In this document: positions 22,836 through 33,607 of the stretch, one piece after another | How positions within the stretch are numbered: position 1 is the stretch's first letter | How the letters are laid out: the number at the start of each line of letters is the position of its first letter | Assembly (NCBI GenBank): GCA_963853835.1 | Contig: OY970820.1 | Coordinates: 22,375,873-22,439,872 of the forward strand | Source of the DNA: Calendula officinalis | Taxonomy: Eukaryota; Streptophyta; Magnoliopsida; Asterales; Asteraceae | Length of the DNA stretch: 64,000 bases | Direction of reading: 5' to 3' | Translations under genes and position numbers: made by a program | The notes under the pieces: generated by a model | What the model was told of the DNA's origin: nothing | What the model saw: only the letters and a program-made list of their open reading frames with translations | Database searches by the model: none

Positions 22836-25800
22836 TTAAGTTATTAAAATCATTCCAATACTGCTAACCAAGAAGTTGAATCTTCCTACATCAAATGCTT
22901 TTGTAAAAAGATCAGCTAATTGATCATCAGTATGGATTTTAACTACTTTGATTAATTTCTTTTCATTACAATCTCTTATAAAGTGAAATCTTATTTCAAT
23001 GTGTTTAGTTTTTGAATGTTTTACTGGATTATTCACAATACTAATAGCACTTTGATTATCAATAAAAATAGGAGTTTTAAGGATAGAGATACCAAAGTCT
23101 AGAAGTTGATTTTGAATCCATAGAACTTGAGCACAGCAAGCAGATGCAGCTACATATTCTGCTTCAGCAGTAGATGTTGATACATTTGTTTGCTTCTTAC
23201 ATTGCCATGACACTAGTCTTGATCCAAAGAATTGACATCCACCAGTAGTGGACTTTCTATCTTGACATTCACCTCCATAGTCACTATCTGTATAGGCTAT
23301 TAGTTCAAAGGGTGAGTCATGTGGATACCATAGACCTAGTGATGGTTTGCCTTTCAAGTATCTGAATATTCTTTTAACAGCCTGTAAGTGTAGTTCTTTG
23401 GGTCTTGCTTGATATCTTGCACACACACAAACACTATACATAATGTCAGGTCTTGATGCAGTTAAGTACATCAAAGATCCTATCATTGATCTATATAAGT
23501 GTTCATCTACATCCTCCCCCTCAATATCAGGATGTAGGTGTTTGTGTGTTTCCATTGGTGTACTAGCACTTTTACTGTCTTTCAAGTCAAACTTTTCCAA
23601 GATGTCTTTGACATATTTTGATTGATTTATCAAAATACCATTAGTTCTTTGACTGACTTGGAGTCCAAGGAAGAAGTTCATTGGACCCATGGAGCTCATC
23701 TTGAATTTAATCTGCATCAGCTCTTCAAATTCTTTGCACAATGTATCATTGGTTGAACCAAAGATGATATCATCTACATAGATTTGTACCAGTAGTATAT
23801 CATCTTTGACTTTCTTTGTAAACAATGTTTTATCAATGGCTCCTCTTTTGAAATTGTTCTTTAATAAGTATGATGATAGTGTGTCATACCATGCTCTTGG
23901 TGCCTGATGTAGGCCATATAGAGCTTTATCCAATTTAAACACATAATCACCATGTTTTGGATCTTCAAATCCTGGAGGTTGGCAAACATAAACTTCTTCT
24001 TCAATCTTCCCATACAGGAAAGCACTCTTCACATCCATTTGATAGACTTTAAACCTTTTGAATGAAGCATATGCTAGGAATATTCTTATTGCTTCAATTC
24101 TGGCAACAGGAGCATATACTTCATCATAGTCTATACCTTCTTCTTGAGTGTATCCTTGGGCTACAAGTCTGGCTTTATTCTTGATCACTATCCCTCTTTC
24201 ATCTTTCTTGTTTCTAAAGATCCATCTTGTTCCAATGGCTCTTTTTCCTTTGGGTAGAGGCACAAGTGTCCAAACAGCTTGTAACTTGAATTGAAGGAGT
24301 TCCTCTTGCATTGCCTCAATCCAGTTTGAGTCCTTCATTGCTTGTTGGATCTTCTTTGGTTCATCCTGAGACAGAAAGCATTCATACATACATTCATTAG
24401 CAATTAAGCTTATATTACACATATTTGCAGTTAAACTTTTGTTTAATTTGCTTCTTGTTTGAAGTGGTGAGTTAACATCACTTAGAACAAGGTCTAATGG
24501 ATGGTTCTTTTGAGTCCTTGTTGTTGTAGCTTTATCAACCACTAGTTGATTTTCAAGGTTAGACTCATTTGCCTCAGGTAGTTGTTCTTCTTGAGATCCT
24601 TCATTGTCATTAGTATTTGGTTCATCATTATCTTGGTCAGAGTTACTACTGCTATCATCTTCATTGAGATCAGTAGTATTGAAGTTGTTACTGGTATCAG
24701 TAGTATCTTGAGAATCTAGGTTATAGTTGGGACCAGTAGTATTTTCAGTACTATTACTGGTACCAGTAGTAATGGAATTACTACTGACCTCATTCTCAGA
24801 GTTACTACTGCTTTCAATATTTGAGTTATTACTGACATCAGTATTAACTATGGGAGCAGTATCAACAACTATGTATCTCATCTTTTCTTGACCAGTATAA
24901 ACAGATGATGTTCCTTCTTTTTGATTAAGACAATTTGAATTACCTGCATTGAAATTCATATTAGAATTAAAGGATTTGGTTAGATTGTCTATGTCAAATA
25001 GCCAATCTGGACCATTTCCTTGTTCATTAGGTACATTTTCATTAAAGGATACATTAATGCTTTCTTCAATTATCCTTAGTCTTTTGTTGAATACTCTGTA
25101 TGATTTACTTTGAGTAGAGTATCCCACAAATATTCCATCATCAGCTTTGCAGTCAAACTTACCAATTTGTTCTCTTGTAATCAGAATAGTACAAGGACAA
25201 CCAAATGATTTTAAGAAACTTATAGAAGGTTTTCTTTTATTAAAAAGTTCATATGGTGTTTTAAAATGTGGCTTAACTATTAATACTCTGTTTTGAACAT
25301 AACAGGCAGTATTAACAGCTTCAGCCCAAAAAGTGATTGGTAATTTTGAGTCTGCTAGCATTGATCTTGCTGCTTCAATGATGGTTCTATTCCTTCTTTC
25401 AGCTACACCATTTTGTTGTGGAGTTCTAGGTGAGCTGTATTGTCTGTCAATACCTTTAAGATCACAAAAGTTAATTAAGTTAGCATTTTTAAATTCTGTG
25501 CCATTATCACATCTTATTGCTTTCACTTTTTGATCAGATGTGTTTTCCAATTTGACAATTAAGTTCTTTATGAGTTCACTTGTTTCATCCTTTGTCCTGA
25601 GAAAGAAAACCCATGTATATCTGGAAAAGTCATCAGTAATAACAAGACAATATTGTTTCTTTCCAATACTCATTACATTTGTAGGTCCAAAAAGGTCCAT
25701 ATGTAAGAGCTGTAAAGGAACAGAAATAGAGTTCACAGTTTTGGACTTATGAGAAGTCTTGTGTTGTTTACCTTTTAGGCATGCAACACAGTGATGATCA

Positions 25801-26362
25801 CACATGAATTGTTTTTGAGGTAGTCCATTGACCAGATTTCTTTTTACTAAATTGTTCATGTTTTTAAAATTTGTGTGACACATCCTTCTATGCCAAAGTT
25901 CTGATTCAGTGGTGTTTGCCTTGGATATAAAGCAGTTGACCTCATTTGAAGAAATGAGTTCTCCCCCTATATCTAGGCAATACACATTGTTTCTCCTTGG
26001 GGTTCTTAAAACAACATATTTTTCATCTAATATAAAATCAGGAGAAAGAATGATGCACTCAATGTCTGTGAAAAGAATTTTATTCTTCTTATCACATACT
26101 TGAGACACACTGACAAGATTGTATTTTAGCTCAGCTACATAAAATACATCATCAAAGGTAATCTTTCCATTTGTAACAGTACCTTTACCTGTGATCTTAC
26201 CTCCTTTTGGGTTCTCACCAAAAGCCACAAATCCACCATCAAAGGACTTGAAATCTTTAAGAATTTGCAGATTTCCAGTCATGTGCCTTGAGCATCCACT
26301 ATCAATATGCCATGTTCTACCTTCTTCTGGGATCTGAATGCTCTGCACAAGAGAGTAAAGGA
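22836..26362 (-). CDS. element B pol polyprotein (protease, integrase, RT, RNase H)
   Basis: About 1170 codons read without interruption. Protease DSGCSRHMTG is at about residues 16-25. WHRRMCHTNF is the GAG-pre-integrase motif. Integrase has LHMDLFG (about 215), CDNGTEF (about 279) and NGVAERRNR with the catalytic Glu. RT carries YVDDIIFGS at about 857-865, and RNase H has YTDSDYGG (about 1018), AEAEYVA and LADLFTKAF. All catalytic residues are present. No ATG lies near the N-terminus; the first listed Met equivalent is a GTG at 26348. The frame differs from gag by -1, so expression needs frameshifting, reinitiation or splicing (the sequence before 26343 resembles a 3' splice site). Confidence 0.95.
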
Positions 26363-28924
26363 TTAGTTAAGTTTGGGAACCCAAGCTTTATATGTCTTGG
26401 GTTCATCCTTTGAGAAATGAGCTTTTGGGGATTTAACTTTAAAGACTTTTGGTACCCATACTTGTTTATTACTGGTATTTTGTTTTACTACTGTCCTTTT
26501 GTAGTTATTACTGGTGTGAAAATTTCCTACTGATCTTGGTTTATACCCATTGTTTTTAGCTTTTGAATACTTTACTACTGATGGACCAGTAGTATTTGGG
26601 TACTTACCATGTTTAGAATGACCAGTAGTGTTTTTAGGGTTAACACCAGTAGTGTTTTTGAAATTTGTTTTGGGAGCAGTAGTATTTTTGAAATTAGGGT
26701 TATTACCAGTAGTATTCTTGTACTGGTACCATACAGCATTATAATTAGGGTTAACACCAGTAGTAAATTTGTTAGAGTTTCTACTGGTGTTGGAAAATTT
26801 AAAATATTGATTATTTTGATTGGATTTTCCATTATTCTTGAAGTAATTGCTGTTCTTTGGGCTTCCAGTTCTTCTGTTTTGGACAAACCTTGGTTTACTT
26901 CTTCCAAATCTTGGATCTTCAACAATTGGATTTTTAATTTTATTTACTACTGAAGGACCAGTAGTAACTTTTAACTTTTTAGCATTTTCTTTAAGAACTT
27001 TAAATTCTTTTAACTCTTTGCAGTTTATTGGATTGTAGTGACAATCCTTTGCTAAATGGTTCATTTTATTGCATATAACACATCTTAGTTTCTTATTTTT
27101 AGCACCTTCAGGTATTCTTTGGTCTAAGAGTTGTGTTTTATTTCTTTCATTCCCCCTTGTTAAAATTTTTGGTACATTATCTGCATTATATTTGGGAGAT
27201 TCATTTGGACTTTGAGCTGTGTGAAAACTTGTATCAATTGATTTTGGTGATTCACTTTGAGATATAGTAAATTCAATTGATTGCTCATCATCAGAAGAAT
27301 TATTTGATTCAGATGTTTCATTAGATGATTCAGTTTGATTTTCAGTTTTTAATTCATTAATGATTCTTTCTGAACTGTTTTTAAGAGGTGGAATGATTTT
27401 ATATGGAGGTGGTACAGCATGATATCCCACCCCATGAACAACCTTTTCTGTAGTTTGATTATTAGTTAATTCATCAAGAATTTTAGTGCTTCTTTCAAAC
27501 TTTTTAATTGTTAATTTGTTTTGTTCAATTTCAAGCTGACATTCTTCTATTTTACTTGTTAGTTCTTTATTTTTTGTTTCATAAAACTCTTTCTCATCCA
27601 CAGCTTGAAGCAATTCTTCCTTGATCCGTTGATCAATCATCTTGTACACCTTTATTTGATGTTCTTGATCAGCAATCACCCCATCAAACTCATGATTTCT
27701 TCTGATTGCTTTTGCTAAATCTTCATTTAATTTATTGTTTTCTTTTTCTAGATTTTTAATAATTTTAGCACATTCAGGAGTACAAGGTTTAGATTTTACC
27801 TCAGTTTTGTTGTCAGTAAAGGCCATGAGAGCTTGATTTTGAGCATGCTCTTCTGCTTGGAAGCTCCAGTCATATCCTTGTCCTTGTTGTGACACAAGAG
27901 CAGTTGATTTTGATCTTTTGTCTGGTTGAGGACATTCTTTTGCAAAGTGACCAAGGTTGTTACAGTTGTAACACTTGACTTTAGTTTTGTCAAATCCTGC
28001 TTTGTCACCTTTGTTGAAATTGAGGCTTGTCCTTCCAGTTCTTTTTAAGAATCTTTTGGTTCTTAGGCTCAGCATAGCCATTTGCCATTTAAGATCCATC
28101 TCCTCAAGATCATCTGGATTCAGTTGTTCCAAGTCATCACTAATCAATGCAGTATGCACATGACTAGTGAAGAAGGATTCTCTTGCAGTATCCTCAGAAT
28201 CTGCAGTCTTTCCTGCGGAGGTTTCTTGTCCTTGACCTGTACTAGACACAAAAGCAGCATTGTTAGAAGAAATAGAAGGGTTTTTGTGATTTACCTCAGT
28301 TTCAAACACTCTGAGATCATTATAGAGTTCATCTAACTCCTTTTCTTCTAAAGCATCTCTTTGTCTATACACCACTGTGTACATGGCCCATTCTTCACTA
28401 AGAGACCTTAGAAACTTCATGTTGACATCCTCTTGATCCATCTTTACACCAACTTGGTTGAGTTCACCAATTAGTTTGTTGAATCTGTCAAACACTTGAG
28501 TGAGTGTTTCATTGGGCTTTCCTTTGAAATTTTCAAAGTCTTGTTTGAGAACAGACTTCATATTCCTCTTGGTGCTCTTTGTCCCAACGAATCTCTTCTC
28601 CAGTGCCTCCCATAGTATTTTTGCATCATCATATTCAACAAAGAGATGTTGATAATCATTAGGAATGGCCAGTAAGAGAGTGCTTAGAGTTTTGAGTTCA
28701 ATGCCATTATCTTTCTTCTCCTTCTCACATTTAAGTTTGTCTGCCTCAGTTGCAGAGCTACTTGCTTGAAGTTGACCAGTTTTGTTTCCTTCACAAACGA
28801 CTTCCCACATGGAATAATCTGTAATAAGCATGTATTGCTTAATACGATTCTTCCACATCCCAAAGTTATTGGGTGTGAGTATAGGAATTTTGTTGGCCTG
28901 AGTGCTTTCATTATTATCAGTCAT
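26363..28924 (-). CDS. element B Gag
   Basis: 853-codon Gag starting MTDNNESTQANKIP. N-terminal Copia capsid segment includes FGMWKNRIKQYM and the UBN2-type region. Two CCHC zinc knuckles are seen: CYNCNNLGHFAKEC near residue 316 and CVICNKMNHLAKDC near 613. A coiled coil lies at about 385-490. The C-terminal third is an Asn/Thr/Lys-rich linker with repeated NTTG words, which reflect the dispersed AATACTACTGG motif. It ends WVPKLN and TAA at 26363. Gag packages the genomic RNA into cytoplasmic particles. Long Gag with two knuckles is more than most Copia lineages have. Confidence 0.95.
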   Translation of the reverse strand: MTDNNESTQANKIPILTPNNFGMWKNRIKQYMLITDYSMWEVVCEGNKTGQLQASSSATEADKLKCEKEKKDNGIELKTLSTLLLAIPNDYQHLFVEYDDAKILWEALEKRFVGTKSTKRNMKSVLKQDFENFKGKPNETLTQVFDRFNKLIGELNQVGVKMDQEDVNMKFLRSLSEEWAMYTVVYRQRDALEEKELDELYNDLRVFETEVNHKNPSISSNNAAFVSSTGQGQETSAGKTADSEDTARESFFTSHVHTALISDDLEQLNPDDLEEMDLKWQMAMLSLRTKRFLKRTGRTSLNFNKGDKAGFDKTKVKCYNCNNLGHFAKECPQPDKRSKSTALVSQQGQGYDWSFQAEEHAQNQALMAFTDNKTEVKSKPCTPECAKIIKNLEKENNKLNEDLAKAIRRNHEFDGVIADQEHQIKVYKMIDQRIKEELLQAVDEKEFYETKNKELTSKIEECQLEIEQNKLTIKKFERSTKILDELTNNQTTEKVVHGVGYHAVPPPYKIIPPLKNSSERIINELKTENQTESSNETSESNNSSDDEQSIEFTISQSESPKSIDTSFHTAQSPNESPKYNADNVPKILTRGNERNKTQLLDQRIPEGAKNKKLRCVICNKMNHLAKDCHYNPINCKELKEFKVLKENAKKLKVTTGPSVVNKIKNPIVEDPRFGRSKPRFVQNRRTGSPKNSNYFKNNGKSNQNNQYFKFSNTSRNSNKFTTGVNPNYNAVWYQYKNTTGNNPNFKNTTAPKTNFKNTTGVNPKNTTGHSKHGKYPNTTGPSVVKYSKAKNNGYKPRSVGNFHTSNNYKRTVVKQNTSNKQVWVPKVFKVKSPKAHFSKDEPKTYKAWVPKLN

Positions 28925-28992
28925 GATTAATAATGTGTGTGTTTTAAAGATTAAAATTTTTTGTTGTTCTTAACAATTAGTAGATCTAGAAC

Positions 28993-29010
28993 CAATAAGC
29001 TCTGATACCA
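28993..29010 (-). other. primer-binding site of element B
   Basis: TGGTATCAGAGCTTATTG on the minus strand, two bases from the 5' LTR, complementary to initiator methionine tRNA. Confidence 0.92.
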
Positions 29011-29012
29011 CT

Positions 29013-29631
29013 TGTCAGGATCGATTAACTATAAACAAGTTAATAAACACCTTAGATCTATTTGATGATAGAAGTTGCAGCGGATCAACACTATATCAAT
29101 AATTAAGAACGATGAACTGTAAGAACAATATGTAAGAATATTAAGAACACAGTTTCACAAAAAGCTTCAATGTATATTATTGAGTTAACAATACACACGT
29201 ACGTTTATAATTCGTAAGAAACTATATATAATAGTCCTTGAAGCTAAACTATTTACCCTAGTTATTCTAGGATACGATTTACATCTAATTATAAACGATA
29301 TACATTGATTTACATTCTATAACTATCTCTGCGAAGATCTTGGACTTGATATGTTCCATAAACGCGTATCAGTAGTAAAACCAATCACCAGTAGTAAATA
29401 AGTAACATCAGTAGTAAACTTGGTGATCAGTAGTAAGTCCAGAAACCAACGTCAGTAGTAACTACAATGATCAGTAGTATCTTCAATCTTTGTATGATCA
29501 GTAGTAACTAAGTTATAGAGAACACCAGCATCAACTTCATCAGTAGTAAATGTTTCTGCCCCATCAGTAATAAACATAATTATCACTAACTGCAGTATCA
29601 GTACTAAGTTGATCTGTGATTTGCTCTAACA
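29013..29631 (-). repeat. element B 5' LTR
   Basis: 619-bp LTR. On the minus strand U3 carries eight TACTACTG words, then a TATA box at 29233-29222. Transcription into the element would start a few tens of bases downstream. It differs from the 3' LTR at two positions by eye. Confidence 0.95.
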
Positions 29632-29636
29632 AAAGA

Positions 29637-30439
29637 TTTAAAAGTTTAGCATAAGTTTTAAATTTTTCAAGTAAGATAAAACAAGTAAGTCTTATCATAG
29701 ATAAGGTTTTTCACAAACCCTAATAAAACGTTTTGTACACCTCGTTTTAGGTATACATATAAATCGTGCAATTCTCGAAACTATAAGTTTTAAAGAGAAA
29801 TTCTTAAGTTTTAAAAGGTGTCTTGTAGAATTCTTAAATTCACAAGTTACACATTGTAAACAAGGATTAAGATTGGAATAAAGGTTTAAGTTTAGTTTAA
29901 GACTTAAACAAACCCATGAAAATCTTAGATCGAAGTACTATCCACCTAATGGAACACCTCACTTGTTCAACGATATTCATATTGTAAGGATAAAGAACCT
30001 AGATATGGATTCAAATCATTGCGAGTGTTAGGGTGCGTACGGTTCTGTGATAATCGGGAGTCCCGGCGCAGAGCATCGCACTGTCTTAGATAGTCTGATC
30101 TACTTTGGTGATAATCGGGAGTCCCGGCCCAAAAAGTACTTGATTAGAATAAACATACTAGACTTTATTACTAACTTAGAAATGTACAAATAGATTGTAC
30201 AAGGTTGTAAAAAGTTATAAGTCTAAAGATTCTACGACCCCTAGGAATCGTGTCAATTCTTAATACGATCGGTAAGGATGTTACCTACCAGAAACAACAT
30301 GTCTCGTCGGGAAGTGCCCAAACCTTGCGGCGAGAATGTGATATATGGATCCTAGGCCTAAAATATTAATTATGGGTTTATAATATATTTTAGAGAATGT
30401 TTATTGATGATTACTAATTAAACCGGGTTTGATTTGTAG
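29637..30439 (+). other. element C leader, right part
   Basis: Untranslated leader continued after element B. A GTGATAATCGGGAGTCCCGG word occurs twice, near 30048 and 30110, separated by about 60 bases, with the self-complementary core CGGGAGTCCCG. The stretch ends at the gag ATG at 30440. Confidence 0.5.
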
Positions 30440-31110
30440 ATGGCAGCAACAACCATAACGACACGTACCAACAATCTCTCACTACGCTTGTTTCTAGAAA
30501 AGGACGAATTGACTGGGTCAATGTTTCTCAATTGGAAGTGTGATCTCATGAGAGAAAAGGAAATGTCCTAGAAATAGCAATACTAAATGCTCCTACCGTG
30601 AATGCTAGAAATGAACCAGGACAAGCATATTACGCTTGTAGGGTGTTCAAATCTCGCAAGGTGGTTAAAGAATCATCAGTGAGTGCTCACGTCATGGAAA
30701 TGAAAGAGCACATGGATCATCTTAAATGAATAGGATACCCAGTATCGTTGTAGTTAGCAACAGTAATGATATTAAACTCATTGTCAGATGACTATAAGCA
30801 TTATATAGTCAACATGGAGCAATCCATTGAGGAGCTACATTCCATGCTCATGACTACTGAGTTGATTTGGGTACCAAGTTTAAGAATGATCTCGTAGTGA
30901 CCGATGATGGTAGTGATCAGAGAAAGAGGCGCAATGGAAAGGGAAAGGATAAAACCGATCCCAACCACGGCGTGCCTAAAGGGTAATGGAGTCAAACAAA
31001 AAGGTCAAGAAGGTAAAGCCAAACAAGGACCGAGAAACGGTGTCTTGGTTGTGGCAAGGGTCAAAGGGTAGGAGGCAATGCTTGCTACTTAGTTGACTTG
31101 ACCAACTTCT
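30440..31110 (+). pseudogene. element C gag remnant
   Basis: ATG at 30440 opens a Copia-type Gag N-terminus (LSLRLFLEKDELTGSMFLNW) that stops at 30572. Further Gag-like pieces follow in shifting frames, for example MEQSIEELHSML near 30814. A possible broken zinc knuckle (CLGCGKG, then GGNACY) lies near 31040-31090. No protease motif follows. The gene is dead. Confidence 0.6.
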
Positions 31111-33607
31111 AGATACTCGCTTCCTACTTGTAAAAGTTTATTACAAGTAACTCAACTTTAGCAATCGTTTATTGCATAAGATGATAAGTGAGATGACCGG
31201 CATGAGATGGTGATGATCCCACGAGCACCAAGTTCTTTATAATTTAGTATTTTTATGGATTCAGGAAAACAATTTTATTTACTGTTTGGATAATTTTTCA
31301 TTTCATGTTAAAACAAAGTTTTTGGTTTTAGTACTTTTGAATCCATGGTTGAATTATATTGTGTGCATGTGTGATAATTACACTAGTCAAGGTTTATGAC
31401 TAGATTGTAAGTCAAGTTTTTGATTTACTTAATATTTCATGTTATATATTTGTTTGATTGTTGTACAAATGAATAATGTCTTGATAGCTCAAGGTACTTA
31501 GATACTAGTAATTAGAAAGTTTTTCTAATGAAAGTATTTAAGAGTTTTATGGAAGCATAAGGTTCAAAAGTTATTGAACTTAGTTAAATCATCTTAAGTA
31601 ATAGTCATTACTTATTATAGTAAATTTTAAAGTATTAGTATTAATATAGTATGATTATATTGGATATAATCAAGATAGACTTTAAGAGTAGTATTACAAT
31701 AAAAGAATTTAATGAAGTCATAATTCCCTAATAGGAATAATTGGATATTCGGGAAATCCAAGTAAAATGACTTAGACATTAAATGAACTCTTAAAAGGGA
31801 CAAACTATTTTAAAGTATTTAAGAATTAAAAGGTATTATTGCAAGTCTTTTATACTTGTAATAAATACATTATTTAATCAAGTCATAATTCCCTTATAGG
31901 AATAATGGATATTTGAGAAATCCAAGAAATGACTTTGGCATTAAATAAAGTTCTTAAAAAGAATACTAATATGTTTAAGAATTGAAAGTATCATTTCAAG
32001 TGTTAGATATAGTAATCAATAAAGATCATGATTCCCTAAACAGGAATGTTGGATATTCGCAAATCCAAAGGATGATCTTAATTATTGATAGAATTCTTGA
32101 AAGATTAAACTACAGGTTATTGACTAGGTCAAAGTAGTTTAACAGATGCTTAAATTCCATAAAAGTAAGTGGGAGCTAAGACTAACATAATTCATTAAAG
32201 ATGTTAATGAATTTAGTAAGTTAGTAAGACATTGACAACAAGGTTTTACCAAGTCGTTAGCCAAAGAGTTAAGAGAAATAAATGATCATTGATTAGATTA
32301 TTGCAAACCTAATAGCGTGATCACAAGTCTTGTGATAAATTATTGCATATCTAATAGGTTGTTCACACTCCAGTGGATAACATTATCATTTAAGGAAATT
32401 TCTTTAACTAGTAATGATATATCTACAAATCAAGTAACTAAAAGAGGCTTTAGTTACAAGGATAATTTTATGAATTCAAGAAACTAAAGAGTTAATTTCC
32501 AATCCTCCTATGTTTACCGAATTGCATACAAGGAAAGACTAGAATATGTTCTAGATTGTTGCAAGAACAAAATCTAGCAAAGGCAAAAGAAATAGTATTT
32601 TTCAAATACTCGTCTTATGTCTTTAGTTTAATAGAAATGATTGGTTTATTGATAAAGTTACAATTAAGGTTGTAAGAATCATTAAGTAATCAACACGAAC
32701 AAAAGGAATAAGTAATGATCCAGTAATAATTCAGTATCTATATCCAGTGAGGAATAATACATGAGTTAGTATCATCGTTATTCAGACTTTGTATGTTTTA
32801 CAATATCCATGAATAAAAGGTTTCTTTATTCAAAAAGATACAAAATCTGTGACTACTCGTCTAGGTGGGAACCTTGATGGGACGTTAACGTCATCGCGAT
32901 ATTTGGTGGTAGATTTGAAGTTCTTCGAAGATAGCTACACAATTTTGTGTAAACCAAATATCGGTGATATTATGTTGGAGCTCAACGAATATTGGATTGA
33001 CCACCGTGACAATACTTCGTGGTTGAAAAGTTCAAAAGTATTGTTCACTAGGATTGTCCATAAGCCTGAGGTATTTCGTTTAGGATACAATGACTAATGT
33101 GCTTTGGTTCGTCTTAGACAATTCTGAAAAATGTTTGTCATACGAGGCGATACTGGGTACAAAGGAAGTTGTATTTTGAATCGAAATATAACAAGATGGC
33201 AATTGCGCCTCCTTCGTAGGAGAGATATTTATGGGTCCTTTGACATGATGAGATAACTGGAAAGTGCATGGCCATGCCCAAACGAACTGATTTGTTCTTT
33301 GTCATTTATCACAACAGTTTGAATCAAGAAGTCATGAAATGATTTTGAATACAGGAGTTGATAATTTCTACCATGCTCGTATTCGTTATCACAAATATCG
33401 TGCTGCAAGGGATGAACCTAACAACGTTACCCAAGAAGTAAAGACAGAGTGGTCTTTACTAGGAGACGCTATTAAGAGTTTTTCACAAAACTATACCAGG
33501 GTTACATAAGCTGTTTTTATGGGGTTGGTTACCTACATGCCCATCTAGAAGGCCACTGTAGCTCGTATCATTAAGACAAAGGTTAAGAACTTGCACAAGT
33601 GGGAGTC
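31111..33607 (+). other. AT-rich interior of element C, no recognisable domain
   Basis: About 2.5 kb without a convincing gene. Repeated phrases such as GTCATAATTCCCTAATAGGAATAATTGGATATT-like lines (near 31720, 31885 and 32030) look like diverged direct repeats. A 82-codon open frame at 32849-33097 (MTTRLGGNLDGTLTSSRYL) and an EPNNVTQEVKTEW-like stretch near 33417-33460 may be decayed protein sequence; I do not recognise either. The end carries the purine tract AAGTGGGAGTC. Confidence 0.45.

Larger units (their letters stand above)
18202..29631 (-). mobile_element. element B: intact SIRE/Maximus-like Copia retrotransposon nested in C
   Basis: Full-length element of 11,430 bp on the minus strand. 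LTRs are 29013-29631 (5') and 18202-18820 (3'), each 619 bp, beginning TGTTAGAGC and ending CCTGACA on the minus strand. AAAGA duplications lie at 18197-18201 and 29632-29636. The tRNA-iMet primer site is at 29010-28993 and the polypurine tract TAGGGGGAGAT at 18831-18821. Gag (853 aa), pol (1170 aa) and a third ORF (1143 aa) are all open. I see only two differences between the LTRs (c/t and g/a near 18398-18409 versus 29209-29220). All signals needed for autonomous transposition are visible. Confidence 0.96.

Noticed and set aside
32849..33097. 82-codon frame as an element C protein
   Set aside because: Not recognisable, isolated among stops, and no Copia motif can be aligned; kept only as a remark in the interior of element C.
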